Source of the DNA: Prochlorococcus sp. AG-436-E22
GTDB lineage: Bacteria; Cyanobacteriota; Cyanobacteriia; PCC-6307; Cyanobiaceae
NCBI GenBank assembly: GCA_003212615.1
Contig: QCPG01000008.1
Coordinates: 1-44,564 of the forward strand
Direction: 5' to 3'
Length of the DNA stretch: 44,564 nucleotides
Below are positions 9,132-17,533 of the stretch, one piece after another. Below the pieces are notes generated by a model. It saw nothing but the letters and a program-made list of their open reading frames with translations. It was not told the origin of the DNA and ran no database searches. The translations under genes and the position numbers were made by a program. How positions within the stretch are numbered: the first letter of the stretch is position 1; each line of letters begins with the position of its first letter.

Positions 9132-10040
9132 TTGGTACGTAAAGCAGGGCTAATCGTTAATGATGGAAAAGAACTTGCTGTTCAAACTGCAAGTTCTGTT
9201 CAGAAAAAATTGGAAAAATCCAGTTATGAAGTTGTAAGAGTTAGTAGCTCTGGTGGAATGGTTGGGTTTGCTAATCCTGATCAACATGTTCGTCCTTTGG
9301 GATATGCAAACTGTGTTCCCGATGGTTTTGACTCGTCAATGGATTTTGCAATTGTTCTTGGTGGAGATGGAACTGTGCTTTCTGCAGCAAGGCAAACAGC
9401 ACCTGCTAAAATTCCAATCCTTACAATAAATACTGGTCATTTAGGTTTTCTTGCGGAAGCTTATTTATCAAATCTTGATGAAGCAATAGATAAAATAATT
9501 GCTGGAAATTGGGATGTTGAAGAAAGAACTTGCTTTATTGTTAGTGTAATGAGGAATGATCAGAGGAGATGGGAGTCTCTCTGCCTTAATGAGATGGCTC
9601 TTCATAGAGAGCCTCTAACAAGTATGTGCCATTTTGAGATTTCTATAGGGCGACATGCTCCTGTGGATATATCGGCTGATGGAGTAATTTTATCTACTCC
9701 AACTGGATCAACTGCCTATTCTCTAAGTGCTGGAGGGCCAGTTATTACACCTGATTGCCCAGTAGTGCAATTAACTCCAATTGCTCCTCATTCATTGGCA
9801 TCTAGGGCATTGGTTTTTAATGATTCAGAGCCAGTGACTGTTTTCCCCGCGACACCTGAAAGGTTGGTAATGGTCGTTGACGGAAATGCTGGTTGTTATG
9901 TTTGGCCTGAAGATAGAGTTCTAATAAGAAAAAGTAAACATGCAGTAAAGTTTATTAGACTTGAAGACCATGAATTTTTCCAAGTTTTAAGAAATAAACT
10001 AGGTTGGGGATTACCCCATGTCGCTAAACCCAACAAATAA
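9132..10040 (+). CDS. nadK: NAD kinase
   Basis: NadK phosphorylates NAD to NADP using ATP or polyphosphate. The 302-residue protein carries the GGDGT motif ([13 protein letters not shown]), [22 protein letters not shown] and [23 protein letters not shown], all hallmark NAD-kinase segments. The start chosen is TTG at 9132 ([16 protein letters not shown]), since the Rossmann strand begins at once and no ATG is available upstream. It follows pheS by 70 bp on the same strand. Cyanobacteria often have two NAD kinases; this one has an extended loop ([19 protein letters not shown]) between the first strand and the GGDGT site. Confidence 0.95.
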   Translation: MVRKAGLIVNDGKELAVQTASSVQKKLEKSSYEVVRVSSSGGMVGFANPDQHVRPLGYANCVPDGFDSSMDFAIVLGGDGTVLSAARQTAPAKIPILTINTGHLGFLAEAYLSNLDEAIDKIIAGNWDVEERTCFIVSVMRNDQRRWESLCLNEMALHREPLTSMCHFEISIGRHAPVDISADGVILSTPTGSTAYSLSAGGPVITPDCPVVQLTPIAPHSLASRALVFNDSEPVTVFPATPERLVMVVDGNAGCYVWPEDRVLIRKSKHAVKFIRLEDHEFFQVLRNKLGWGLPHVAKPNK

Positions 10041-10046
10041 AATTAT

Positions 10047-11333
10047 TTAAATATATTTTTTTCCCTTTAATATAAAAACAGGGTTATTTGGTTCTAATCT
10101 CATTCCTTCAGCGATACTTAAGCTTTTATATGTCTGAATTAAATTTAAATTTGTTTTGAAACCTTTATCTTCTAATTCCTCTTCCAGTTCTTTGATAGTT
10201 TGAATGTCAATTATTGGGATAACGATAATATCTCCAATATTCATAACCTGAGCCAGGGTTTTAATTATTTGAAGTTTAGTTTTTTTATTGCATCCTCCAA
10301 TCACTAATCTATTAGGTTTTCCAAAGGAACTTAAATTTCTTTTATTAAAGGTATTATTTATGTCTTCCTCAAAAATAAATTTTGGTTTAACGCCAAGCCT
10401 TTTTGAATTTTCTAGGATTAATTCTTTTGAGCCAATCCTTTTGTCGATACAGAATAAATCTAAATTAGGCCTTAATTTTAATGCCTCTAAACCAATTGAA
10501 CCACAACCTGCTCCTATATCCCAGATTACACCATTTTTAGGAAGCTCTAAATCAGCTAAGATTTGGACGCGAATCTCCCTTTTAGTAAATAAATTTGGCC
10601 TGTCATCAAAAGTTTTAAAAATATGGTCACTAATTCCGAAAATAGGGAGATTATTGTTTGAGTAATTTATCTTTGATTTAGTAAGAACAACAATGTTCAA
10701 TTTTGATATATTAGTCGGTAATGATTCTTTAAGATTTAATTTTCTTATATTTTCTTTGTCGAAGCCTATTTCTTCACAGAGCCAGAAATCATAGAAGTCA
10801 ATCAGATTTAATTCTGATAAGTTTTCTTTGATTATTTCTAAACTTTTATTATTTGAATCCGTAATAATAGTCAAACTTGCAGGTCTTGCTTTAAGAGCCT
10901 CAACTAACTTAATCGAATCTCTGCCGTGAATACTTACATTAACAGTATCTTGCCACGGAATCTTTAACTTACTAAATGCTAATTGAATGCAAGTATTTGA
11001 AGGGTAGAAACTTAATTCTTCTTTTGAAAAATTTTCTAGTAATATTCTTCCAATTCCAAACCAAAGTGGATCTCCTCTAGAAATTAAAATAGCATCAGTT
11101 TTTTGAGATCTAAGCCAGTTAAAAAGTTCGTTATTACTTTTGCTCGAAAAAAATGATTTCTTCTTTAATAAACCATTTTCTTCGCTCCATGATTTAATTT
11201 CTTCGAAATATGAATTTGGAACTGCAATATTTTCTGTTTCTAAAAATAGATTTTGTAAATCGCAAGATAGATCCTCAAATTTATAAGAATTAATCCCAAT
11301 TACATGAATTTTTCTATTAACTTCAGTCATCAA
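10047..11333 (-). CDS. cobL: Precorrin-6Y C5,15-methyltransferase (decarboxylating), CbiE-CbiT fusion
   Basis: This enzyme methylates C5 and C15 of the corrin precursor and decarboxylates the acetate side chain, in cobamide (in picocyanobacteria, pseudocobalamin) synthesis. The 428 residues split into two domains. About 1-215 is the CbiE-type tetrapyrrole methylase with AILISRGDPLWFGIGRILL and VSIHGRDS. About 230-425 is the CbiT-type Rossmann methylase with LTKREIRVQILADLEL, WDIGAGCGSIGLEALKL and NRLVIGGCN. It runs convergent to nadK with a 6-bp gap and is divergent from the small hypothetical at 11414. No other corrin genes are in the window. Confidence 0.93.
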   Translation of the reverse strand: MMTEVNRKIHVIGINSYKFEDLSCDLQNLFLETENIAVPNSYFEEIKSWSEENGLLKKKSFFSSKSNNELFNWLRSQKTDAILISRGDPLWFGIGRILLENFSKEELSFYPSNTCIQLAFSKLKIPWQDTVNVSIHGRDSIKLVEALKARPASLTIITDSNNKSLEIIKENLSELNLIDFYDFWLCEEIGFDKENIRKLNLKESLPTNISKLNIVVLTKSKINYSNNNLPIFGISDHIFKTFDDRPNLFTKREIRVQILADLELPKNGVIWDIGAGCGSIGLEALKLRPNLDLFCIDKRIGSKELILENSKRLGVKPKFIFEEDINNTFNKRNLSSFGKPNRLVIGGCNKKTKLQIIKTLAQVMNIGDIIVIPIIDIQTIKELEEELEDKGFKTNLNLIQTYKSLSIAEGMRLEPNNPVFILKGKKYI

Positions 11334-11413
11334 TATTTAATTAAATGGAATTAAGTTGTTTGAATGTTTTATTAATTTATCTTATTATTATTTGAGTTAT
11401 CATATTAAAGTAA

Positions 11414-11665
11414 TTGTCTGAAAGGAGAAAGAGATTACATGATTTATTGTTAACTCTAATTAATAAAGATAGTAAATTTGAGTTTATTGAGGAAAATTCT
11501 AGCGATTTAACAAGTAGTTATTCTGAAAAAGACACTCTGAATTTATCTCGAGTAATAGAAAAAAATCGTAAAATAATCAAAAGATATCAAGCTATTGTAA
11601 GAACAGCTGTGACTCTAGATGCCCTAATGGATTCTGAAAATGAAGAAAATTACAAAATCAAATAA
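11414..11665 (+). CDS. Small hypothetical helical protein (83 aa)
   Basis: Unrecognised soluble protein, 83 aa from a TTG start at 11414 (MSERRKRLHDLLLTLINKDS). It is charged and mainly helical, with a basic second half (RVIEKNRKIIKRYQAIVRTA) that could bind nucleic acid or a partner. The 3' end overlaps the start of the DUF3122-like gene by 26 bp in another frame, which supports real co-translation. No known motif. The TTG start is the only one that gives the full frame; an ATG giving a much shorter protein is not available in frame upstream of the middle. Confidence 0.6.
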   Translation: MSERRKRLHDLLLTLINKDSKFEFIEENSSDLTSSYSEKDTLNLSRVIEKNRKIIKRYQAIVRTAVTLDALMDSENEENYKIK

Positions 11666-12140
11666 AAATATTTTCTTAAAAGGAATATTACCTTTGCTTT
11701 TACTACTATCCTTTATTTTTAACCCATTAAAAGTATCTGCAGAAGTTGCAGAAACAGAAATAAATGGGGTATTAATAAATGCTAGCAGTGAGTTTTTAAG
11801 GGATTTAGACTTTGAAACTTGGCAATTAGTAGCTTATAAATCACCTCTTTTTGAAGATAAATTGATCTTGAGAGTAATAGGATATCCAGGGAATCTCAGA
11901 ATTGATCATCCTACTGACTTGAAGGTTGAATCAGGGAGAAAACAGTGGCTTTTAGATGATAAAACATTACTTAATATAGAATTAGCAAATGATGGAAGAC
12001 AAGCTGCAGTAGAATTCGACCTTGATGAATTGATTAAAAATTTAGATAAAAACAGGCCATTAAGATTATCTTTGTCAGGAGTTTTTTCTGAATTACCTGT
12101 TCCTCCCTTCGTTGTTAAAGAGTGGAGATCAATGAACTGA
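11640..12140 (+). CDS. DUF3122-like exported protein
   Basis: Predicted exported protein (166 aa). Residues 8-34 form a signal peptide (basic start, then LLLLLSFIF, with a likely cleavage at VSA-EV). The mature part has LRVIGYPGN, DHPTDLKVESG, WLLDD, VEFDLDEL, RPLRLSLSG and the terminal LPVPPFVVKEWRSM. This order matches what I recall for DUF3122, a cyanobacterial family of unknown function related to lumenal or periplasmic beta proteins. Function cannot be inferred. It overlaps the preceding small gene by 26 bp and is followed by ribD 15 bp later, so the three are likely co-transcribed. Confidence 0.75.
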   Translation: MKKITKSNKNIFLKGILPLLLLLSFIFNPLKVSAEVAETEINGVLINASSEFLRDLDFETWQLVAYKSPLFEDKLILRVIGYPGNLRIDHPTDLKVESGRKQWLLDDKTLLNIELANDGRQAAVEFDLDELIKNLDKNRPLRLSLSGVFSELPVPPFVVKEWRSMN

Positions 12141-12155
12141 ATTTGATTTTTGGAG

Positions 12156-13250
12156 ATGTCTGAAAAAAATGTAAGCCATACAAAATGGATGAAGAGAGCA
12201 ATTTTTTTGGCTTCCTTAGGTAAAAATACAACTAGTCCTAACCCGAAGGTGGGAGCAGTGATACTTGATAAGAACGGAAGCCTTGTTTCAGAAGGGTTTC
12301 ATTTCAAGGCAGGGATGCCTCATGCAGAGGCAATGGCACTTAATAATTTAAAAAAGGATGCAAGAGGTGGAACAATGTATGTGAATCTCGAACCTTGTTG
12401 TCATCAAGGTAAAACACCTCCATGTGTAGATAAGGTAATATCCTCTGGTTTGAAAAAGGTATATGTATCTATCGAAGACCCTGATAAAAGAGTCTCTGGT
12501 AAAGGTATTAAGCTTCTAAAGGAAGCTGGAATACAAGTTCATTTGGGATTATGTAAAAAAGAATCCTTAGATCTAAATAAGGCTTTCATTCATAGGAATA
12601 TTACTAAAAAGGCATTTGGTGTTCTTAAATGGGCAATGAGTATAGATGGAAGAATAGCTTTAAAAAATGGGAAAAGTAAATGGATTACTAATAATGAATC
12701 AAGGTCATTAGTTCATTCTTTTAGAGCAGAATTTGATGCAATAATCATTGGGGGAAACACATTAAGAAGAGACAACCCACTATTGACTACAAGAGGTTCA
12801 AAAAATCCTGAACCTTTGCGAGTTGTTTTCACAAAAAGTTTAGATCTCCCTCCAAAATCTAATCTTTGGGATTGTAATAAGGCAAAAACTTTAGTTATTT
12901 ATGATTCTTCTACAGCAAATGAAAATTACCTCAAAAGGATTCCGAAATACGTTGAGGTTCAAAAAGTATCATCAGATAATCCTGAGTTAATTTCAAAAAT
13001 ACTCGCAAAAAGAGGCTGTAATAAAGTGCTTTGGGAATGTGGCCCAGGATTGGCTACTGCCGCTATTCAATCTAATTGTATTCAAGAACTTATTACTTTT
13101 ATTGCCCCAAAAATTTTAGGGGGAGAAAATAGTATGAATCCCCTAAGTGATTTTGATTTTCGAGAAATGCGCGAAGTTATTAAACTAAGTGATTCTCAGT
13201 TTAGTTTGATTGGAAATGATATCTGTTTTAAGAGTTCATTAAAGAATTAA
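12156..13250 (+). CDS. ribD: Bifunctional deaminase/reductase of riboflavin synthesis RibD
   Basis: RibD deaminates the pyrimidine produced by GTP cyclohydrolase II and then reduces its ribosyl group. Zinc deaminase motifs are visible as HAEAMAL and LEPCCHQGKTPPC (HxE and PCxxxxxxxxC). The reductase domain (about 155-end) has KWAMSIDGRIAL, SKWITNNESR, IIIGGNTLRRDNPLLTTR and WECGPGLATAAI. I place the start at ATG 12156 (MSEKNVSHTKW); a TTG at 12150 in the same frame would add two residues but has less support. Total 364 residues, a normal length. With ribF elsewhere in the window, much of flavin metabolism is represented. Confidence 0.95.
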   Translation: MSEKNVSHTKWMKRAIFLASLGKNTTSPNPKVGAVILDKNGSLVSEGFHFKAGMPHAEAMALNNLKKDARGGTMYVNLEPCCHQGKTPPCVDKVISSGLKKVYVSIEDPDKRVSGKGIKLLKEAGIQVHLGLCKKESLDLNKAFIHRNITKKAFGVLKWAMSIDGRIALKNGKSKWITNNESRSLVHSFRAEFDAIIIGGNTLRRDNPLLTTRGSKNPEPLRVVFTKSLDLPPKSNLWDCNKAKTLVIYDSSTANENYLKRIPKYVEVQKVSSDNPELISKILAKRGCNKVLWECGPGLATAAIQSNCIQELITFIAPKILGGENSMNPLSDFDFREMREVIKLSDSQFSLIGNDICFKSSLKN

Positions 13251-13279
13251 TTTTTTTACAAATTTTCATGGGTCAAAGT

Positions 13280-13289
13280 ACCGTACGGT
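13280..13289. promoter_or_regulatory. Perfect 10-bp palindrome in the ftsH leader
   Basis: ACCGTACGGT at 13280-13289 is its own reverse complement. It is flanked by GGGT at 13270-13273 and ACCC at 13294-13297, so a longer imperfect hairpin or operator-like element of 28 bp is possible. It lies 51 bp before the nearest ftsH start and is GC-rich against an AT-rich surround. It does not fit the cyanobacterial LexA consensus. A dimeric regulator site, or a leader hairpin, are both possible. Confidence 0.4.
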
Positions 13290-13364
13290 TCTCACCCAAA
13301 AAAAACAATACAGATACGGAAACTTTTCGTTTAGTTTATAATGAAACCAATATTGTTCATAACT

Positions 13365-15227
13365 ATGCCAATAAGACAAGACGATAATCAACCTAATAGA
13401 AGATTTGGAATTGTAAATATCATTTTGATAGGAGTAGGAGCATTACTTCTATTTAGCAGTCTTTTCCCTAACCAGAATATGCAAATCCCTAGGGTTCCTT
13501 ATTCTTTATTTATTGATCAAGTTAATGATGGTGAAGTTAAACGTGCATACATAACTCAAGAACAGATTAGATACGAGTTAAATGGGGCTGAAGAAGGGGC
13601 ACCCTCAGTTTTAGCTACAACCCCAATTTTTGATATGGACTTACCACAAAGGTTAGAGAGTAAAGGGGTTGAATTTGCAGCTGCTCCTCCCAAAAAACCT
13701 AATTTCTTCTCAACAATCTTGAGCTGGGTTGTTCCTCCTTTGATTTTTATCCTTGTTTTACAATTCTTCGCTAGAAGAAGTATGGGAGGAGGAGGTGCTC
13801 AAGGTGCTCTGAGTTTTACTAAGAGTAAAGCTAAAGTTTATGTTCCTGATGATGAATCAAAAGTAACTTTTGCAGATGTAGCAGGAGTTGATGAAGCAAA
13901 GGATGAATTAACAGAGATAGTTGATTTTTTAAAAAAACCTGAAAGATATACTGATATAGGCGCACGAATACCTAAAGGAGTGCTTCTTGTAGGACCTCCA
14001 GGAACGGGAAAAACTTTGCTTTCAAAAGCAGTAGCAGGTGAAGCAGAAGTCCCTTTCTTCATTATTTCAGGTTCTGAATTTGTTGAGCTTTTTGTTGGTG
14101 CAGGTGCCGCAAGAGTAAGAGATCTATTTGAACAAGCAAAGAAAAAAGCACCATGTATTATTTTTATTGATGAATTGGATGCTATTGGTAAAAGTCGTTC
14201 TGGCTCAATGGGAGTTGTTGGAGGTAACGATGAGAGAGAACAAACTCTTAACCAGCTTCTTACCGAAATGGATGGTTTTGCATCCGCTGATAAACCAGTT
14301 ATTGTATTAGCTGCAACAAACCAACCAGAGGTTCTTGACGCAGCACTTCTAAGGCCAGGAAGATTTGATAGACAAGTTTTAGTGGATAGGCCAGATTTAT
14401 CAGGTAGAAAAACAATATTGGAAATATATACAAAAAAAGTTAAACTTGCAGATTCAATTGATTTAGATTCTATAGCTCAAGCTACTAGTGGTTTCGCAGG
14501 GGCTGATTTAGCAAACATGGTGAATGAAGCTGCTTTACTTGCTGCCAGAGCAAAAAGGAAAAGTGTAGAACAACAGGATTTAAACGAGGCTATAGAAAGA
14601 GTTGTGGCTGGTTTAGAAAAGAAAAGTCGAGTTCTTCAAGATGATGAGAAAAAAGTTGTTGCATATCACGAAGTTGGTCATGCCATAGTTGGACATCTGA
14701 TGCCAGGAGGTTCCAAAGTAGCTAAGATCTCAATTGTTCCTAGAGGTATGAGCGCATTGGGTTATACTCTTCAGTTACCTACGGAAGAGAGATTTCTTAA
14801 CTCAAAAGAAGAACTTAAAGGACAGATAGCTACACTTCTTGGTGGAAGATCTGCAGAAGAGGTTGTCTTTGGGAAAATTACTACTGGAGCTTCAAACGAT
14901 TTACAGAGAGCAACTGATATAGCCGAACAAATGGTTGGTACATTTGGGATGAGTGATATTCTTGGTCCTCTCGCTTATGACAAACAAGGTGGAGGTCAGT
15001 TTTTAGGAAATGGCAACAACCCTAGAAGATCTGTTAGTGATGCTACCGCTCAAGCAATAGACAAAGAAGTGAGAGACTTAGTAGATGATGCTCATGAAAC
15101 TGCACTTAATATTTTGAGAAATAATTTACCTCTTCTTGAATCGATTTCTCAAAAAATTCTTAAAGAAGAAGTTATTGAAGGAGAGGATCTTAAAACTCTC
15201 TTGGCAGAAAGTAAAATGCCTGCGTAG
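13365..15227 (+). CDS. ftsH: ATP-dependent zinc metalloprotease FtsH
   Basis: Membrane AAA+ protease that extracts and degrades membrane proteins; in cyanobacteria this subgroup removes photodamaged D1 from photosystem II. Numbering from the upstream ATG at 13341: transmembrane segment about 23-42, lumenal domain, second segment about 125-143, Walker A GPPGTGKT at 218-225, Walker B IIFIDELDAI at 273-282, the arginine-finger region LRPGRFDRQV near 337-346, and the zinc site HEVGH at 443-447. I prefer the ATG at 13365 (MPIRQDDNQPNRR), because the eight extra residues are hydrophobic and unlike the family start; the upstream ATG remains possible. The gene stands alone with a distinctive palindromic leader and is followed 29 bp later by argF. 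Confidence 0.95.
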   Translation: MPIRQDDNQPNRRFGIVNIILIGVGALLLFSSLFPNQNMQIPRVPYSLFIDQVNDGEVKRAYITQEQIRYELNGAEEGAPSVLATTPIFDMDLPQRLESKGVEFAAAPPKKPNFFSTILSWVVPPLIFILVLQFFARRSMGGGGAQGALSFTKSKAKVYVPDDESKVTFADVAGVDEAKDELTEIVDFLKKPERYTDIGARIPKGVLLVGPPGTGKTLLSKAVAGEAEVPFFIISGSEFVELFVGAGAARVRDLFEQAKKKAPCIIFIDELDAIGKSRSGSMGVVGGNDEREQTLNQLLTEMDGFASADKPVIVLAATNQPEVLDAALLRPGRFDRQVLVDRPDLSGRKTILEIYTKKVKLADSIDLDSIAQATSGFAGADLANMVNEAALLAARAKRKSVEQQDLNEAIERVVAGLEKKSRVLQDDEKKVVAYHEVGHAIVGHLMPGGSKVAKISIVPRGMSALGYTLQLPTEERFLNSKEELKGQIATLLGGRSAEEVVFGKITTGASNDLQRATDIAEQMVGTFGMSDILGPLAYDKQGGGQFLGNGNNPRRSVSDATAQAIDKEVRDLVDDAHETALNILRNNLPLLESISQKILKEEVIEGEDLKTLLAESKMPA

Positions 15228-15256
15228 TAGAATTTAAGTTTTTTATAAAAAGTTAG

Positions 15257-16183
15257 ATGTTGAAACCAATAAAGCTTGCTAATAAAAATTTCTTATCAAG
15301 CTTGAATACCTCAAGTGAAGAGCTTTTTTATATTCTAGAGATGGCTAAAAATCTTAAAAACAAAAATTCAAATTTTGAATTTAAAAATAAAGTTTTAGGT
15401 CTGATTTTTGATAAATCCTCTACTCGTACTAGGGTTAGCTTTCAGGTGGCAATGTCAAGACTTGGTGGTACTACAGTTGATCTAAATCCTACTACTTCCC
15501 AAATTGGAAGGGGCGAGCCAATTAGAGATACAGCAAGAGTACTAAGCAGATACTGCGATGTTCTTGCCATAAGAACTTTCAAACAATCTGATTTGGAAGA
15601 GTATGCAAAATGGTCTTCTAAACCAGTTATCAATGCTCTCACAGATATAGAACATCCTTGCCAAGCTTTGGCTGATTACATGACAATTAAAGAGGAATTT
15701 GTCGATTTTAAAAATGTAGTTTTAACATTCATAGGTGATGGCAATAATGTTGCAAATTCTCTTATTTTATGTGGGGCATTATTAGGAGTTGAAGTTAGAA
15801 TTGCATGTCCAAAAGGGTATGAACCTAACTCTCTGGTGATAAAAAAAGCCTATGAAATTTATAAAGATAAAGATTTATTGAAAATCACTAATGATCCTAT
15901 TAAAGCTGTTTTTGGAGCAAATGTAATTTATACAGATGTTTGGTCATCTATGGGGGAAGAAAATAAAAAGGCAGAGAAAGATAAGCTTTTTAATGGATAT
16001 ACTGTTGATAATGATCTAGTAAGCAAGGCTGAAAAAGATGTAATTATTCTTCATTGCCTACCAGCGTATAGATCTAAAGAAATAACTGATGAAGTAATTG
16101 AAAGTAAAAAAAGTAGAATATTTGAACAAGCAGAAAATAGATTGCATGTTCAACAAGCACTTCTTGCATGCCTTCTTTCATGA
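15257..16183 (+). CDS. argF: Ornithine carbamoyltransferase
   Basis: ArgF makes citrulline from ornithine and carbamoyl phosphate in arginine synthesis. The 308-residue cytosolic protein has the carbamoyl-phosphate motif STRTR at 55-59, the HPCQALAD motif at 133-140, a FIGDGNNVANSL ornithine-side segment, DVWSSMGEE and the HCLPAYR active-site loop near the C-terminus. Length is normal. It lies 29 bp after ftsH on the same strand and 56 bp before lexA. Confidence 0.96.
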   Translation: MLKPIKLANKNFLSSLNTSSEELFYILEMAKNLKNKNSNFEFKNKVLGLIFDKSSTRTRVSFQVAMSRLGGTTVDLNPTTSQIGRGEPIRDTARVLSRYCDVLAIRTFKQSDLEEYAKWSSKPVINALTDIEHPCQALADYMTIKEEFVDFKNVVLTFIGDGNNVANSLILCGALLGVEVRIACPKGYEPNSLVIKKAYEIYKDKDLLKITNDPIKAVFGANVIYTDVWSSMGEENKKAEKDKLFNGYTVDNDLVSKAEKDVIILHCLPAYRSKEITDEVIESKKSRIFEQAENRLHVQQALLACLLS

Positions 16184-16204
16184 AAAGATTGCTATTTATC
16201 TCTT

Positions 16205-16239
16205 AAGGAGGTACAAATGTATTAGAGTACATTTGTTTC
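16205..16239 (+). promoter_or_regulatory. LexA-box-like inverted repeat and strong Shine-Dalgarno before lexA
   Basis: Two sites resemble the cyanobacterial LexA consensus RGTACNNNDGTWCB, each with one mismatch: GGTACAAATGTATT at 16210-16223 and AGTACATTTGTTTC at 16226-16239. Their cores make a 9-bp inverted repeat (16213-16221 against 16228-16236) with a 6-bp spacer. LexA binding here would give autoregulation. AAGGAGG at 16205-16211 is a strong ribosome site, but it is 28 bp from the lexA ATG; it fits a two-codon ATG-TAT-TAG at 16217-16225 instead. Confidence 0.6.
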
Positions 16240-16857
16240 ATGCAAACTTCTTCAGGGGATGATCTTACCCAAGCTCAGAATGAGCTTTATGGATGGATAA
16301 AAAATTATATGAAAGATTTTCAACATAGTCCTTCTATCAGGCAAATGATGCAGGCTATGGGATTAAAATCTCCTGCTCCTATTCAAAGTCGCTTAAAACA
16401 TTTGCAAGAAAAGGGGTACATCTCATGGCAAGAAGGTAAAGCAAGAACAATGCAAATAGTTGATGAATCTATAGGAGGTGTACCAATCATGGGTTCAGTG
16501 GCAGCTGGAGGTTTAATTGAAACTTATTCTGATGTTCAAGAGATTTTTGATATTTCTGATGTTTTCACAAAGAAAAATGTTTTTGCTCTTACAGTTAATG
16601 GAGATTCTATGATAGATGCATGTATTGCAGATGGAGATATGGTTTTGATGGAGCCAATTACAGATTCATACTCCCTTCGTAATGGAACAATAGTTAGTGC
16701 AATGGTACCCGGATTAGGGACGACTTTAAAATATTTTTTTAAGAGAGGTGAGAAAATATTTCTTGAGGCTGCAAATTCAGCTTACGAACCAATTCAATTA
16801 GACTTAGATCAAGTTGTTTTTCAAGGAAAATTATTAGGAGTTTGGAGAAAAATGTAA
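16240..16857 (+). CDS. lexA: SOS repressor LexA
   Basis: LexA represses SOS genes and cleaves itself when RecA filaments form on damaged DNA. The 205-residue protein has an N-terminal winged helix-turn-helix (about 1-75, SPSIRQMMQAMGLKSPAPIQ). The cleavage bond is Ala89-Gly90 in MGSVAAGGLIE. The catalytic dyad is Ser123 in NGDSMID and Lys164 in TTLKYFF. All residues needed for self-cleavage are present, unlike some cyanobacterial LexA proteins. The preceding leader carries two LexA-like boxes. The start at 16240 is the first ATG in frame. Confidence 0.95.
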   Translation: MQTSSGDDLTQAQNELYGWIKNYMKDFQHSPSIRQMMQAMGLKSPAPIQSRLKHLQEKGYISWQEGKARTMQIVDESIGGVPIMGSVAAGGLIETYSDVQEIFDISDVFTKKNVFALTVNGDSMIDACIADGDMVLMEPITDSYSLRNGTIVSAMVPGLGTTLKYFFKRGEKIFLEAANSAYEPIQLDLDQVVFQGKLLGVWRKM

Positions 16858-16897
16858 GTTCTGATTTTGAAATATGGATTATTTTAAATTAAGTTAT

Positions 16898-17533
16898 TTA
16901 AATTAGATTTATATATTCTTTAATTTCCCAAAGTGAATTAATATTTCCACCATAAGCGAAAGAATTTAAACTGAGCTTTTGATATCCATATAAATAATGT
17001 AAATATTTGCATTTAGCTTTGTAAGCAGCTCTCATATCAGAAATCATATCACCAATAAATATAGCGTTGCATATTGGGATTGATAGCCCTTTTGCAGCAA
17101 AAAATAAGGGTTCAGGATGAGGTTTTCCCTTTAAAGTCTTTTCTGGAGTTACTATTAAATCTATCTCTAAGTTGAGATATTCCACTAATTCAATTGTTCT
17201 TACAAAATCCTTTGAAGTAACGATAGCTATTTTAATTTTATTTGTTCGCAACCAAGATATAATTTTTTCTGCATTGGGATTTAACTTTATTAATTTGATA
17301 TTTTTGCGCGCTTCACGTGAGTAAGTTTCTTTAATTAAAGAATGTTTTTGCTTAGAAATTTGCAAATTATCCAGAATTGTATTAAATGGCATACCTAAAT
17401 ATTTAGAGAATTCTTCAAATTTAGGAATCAAAGAATGAGATTCTCTAGATATCTCCCAAGCTTTTTTCATTGCGGGCAGAGAATCTATTAAGACCCCATC
17501 GAAATCAAAAAAAACAGCCTCAACTTTTTTCAA
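16898..17533 (-). CDS. HAD-family phosphatase next to kdsB
   Basis: HAD hydrolase, 211 aa, with the four motifs: DFDGVLID (nucleophile D10 and D12), VTSKD, KGKPHPEP and GDMISDMRAA. A helical cap lies between motifs I and II (about residues 16-85), so it is of the capped phosphoglycolate-phosphatase/beta-phosphoglucomutase subgroup, not the capless KdsC type. Its start overlaps the kdsB stop by 4 bp (ATGA at 17530-17533). That coupling suggests it acts on a sugar phosphate of the same pathway, perhaps in place of a classical KDO-8-phosphate phosphatase; this is inference. Confidence 0.85.
   Translation of the reverse strand: MKKVEAVFFDFDGVLIDSLPAMKKAWEISRESHSLIPKFEEFSKYLGMPFNTILDNLQISKQKHSLIKETYSREARKNIKLIKLNPNAEKIISWLRTNKIKIAIVTSKDFVRTIELVEYLNLEIDLIVTPEKTLKGKPHPEPLFFAAKGLSIPICNAIFIGDMISDMRAAYKAKCKYLHYLYGYQKLSLNSFAYGGNINSLWEIKEYINLI

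Noticed and set aside
13276-13291. ftsH palindrome as a LexA box
   Set aside because: Spacing does not fit RGTAC-N3-DGTWCB.
13271-13299. GTACGGTTC near the ftsH leader resembling part of a group II intron
   Set aside because: Only nine bases; no reverse transcriptase, domain V or splice boundaries nearby.
13838-14062. 74-codon minus-strand frame inside ftsH
   Set aside because: Lies opposite the highly conserved AAA core, so it is a by-product of that sequence.
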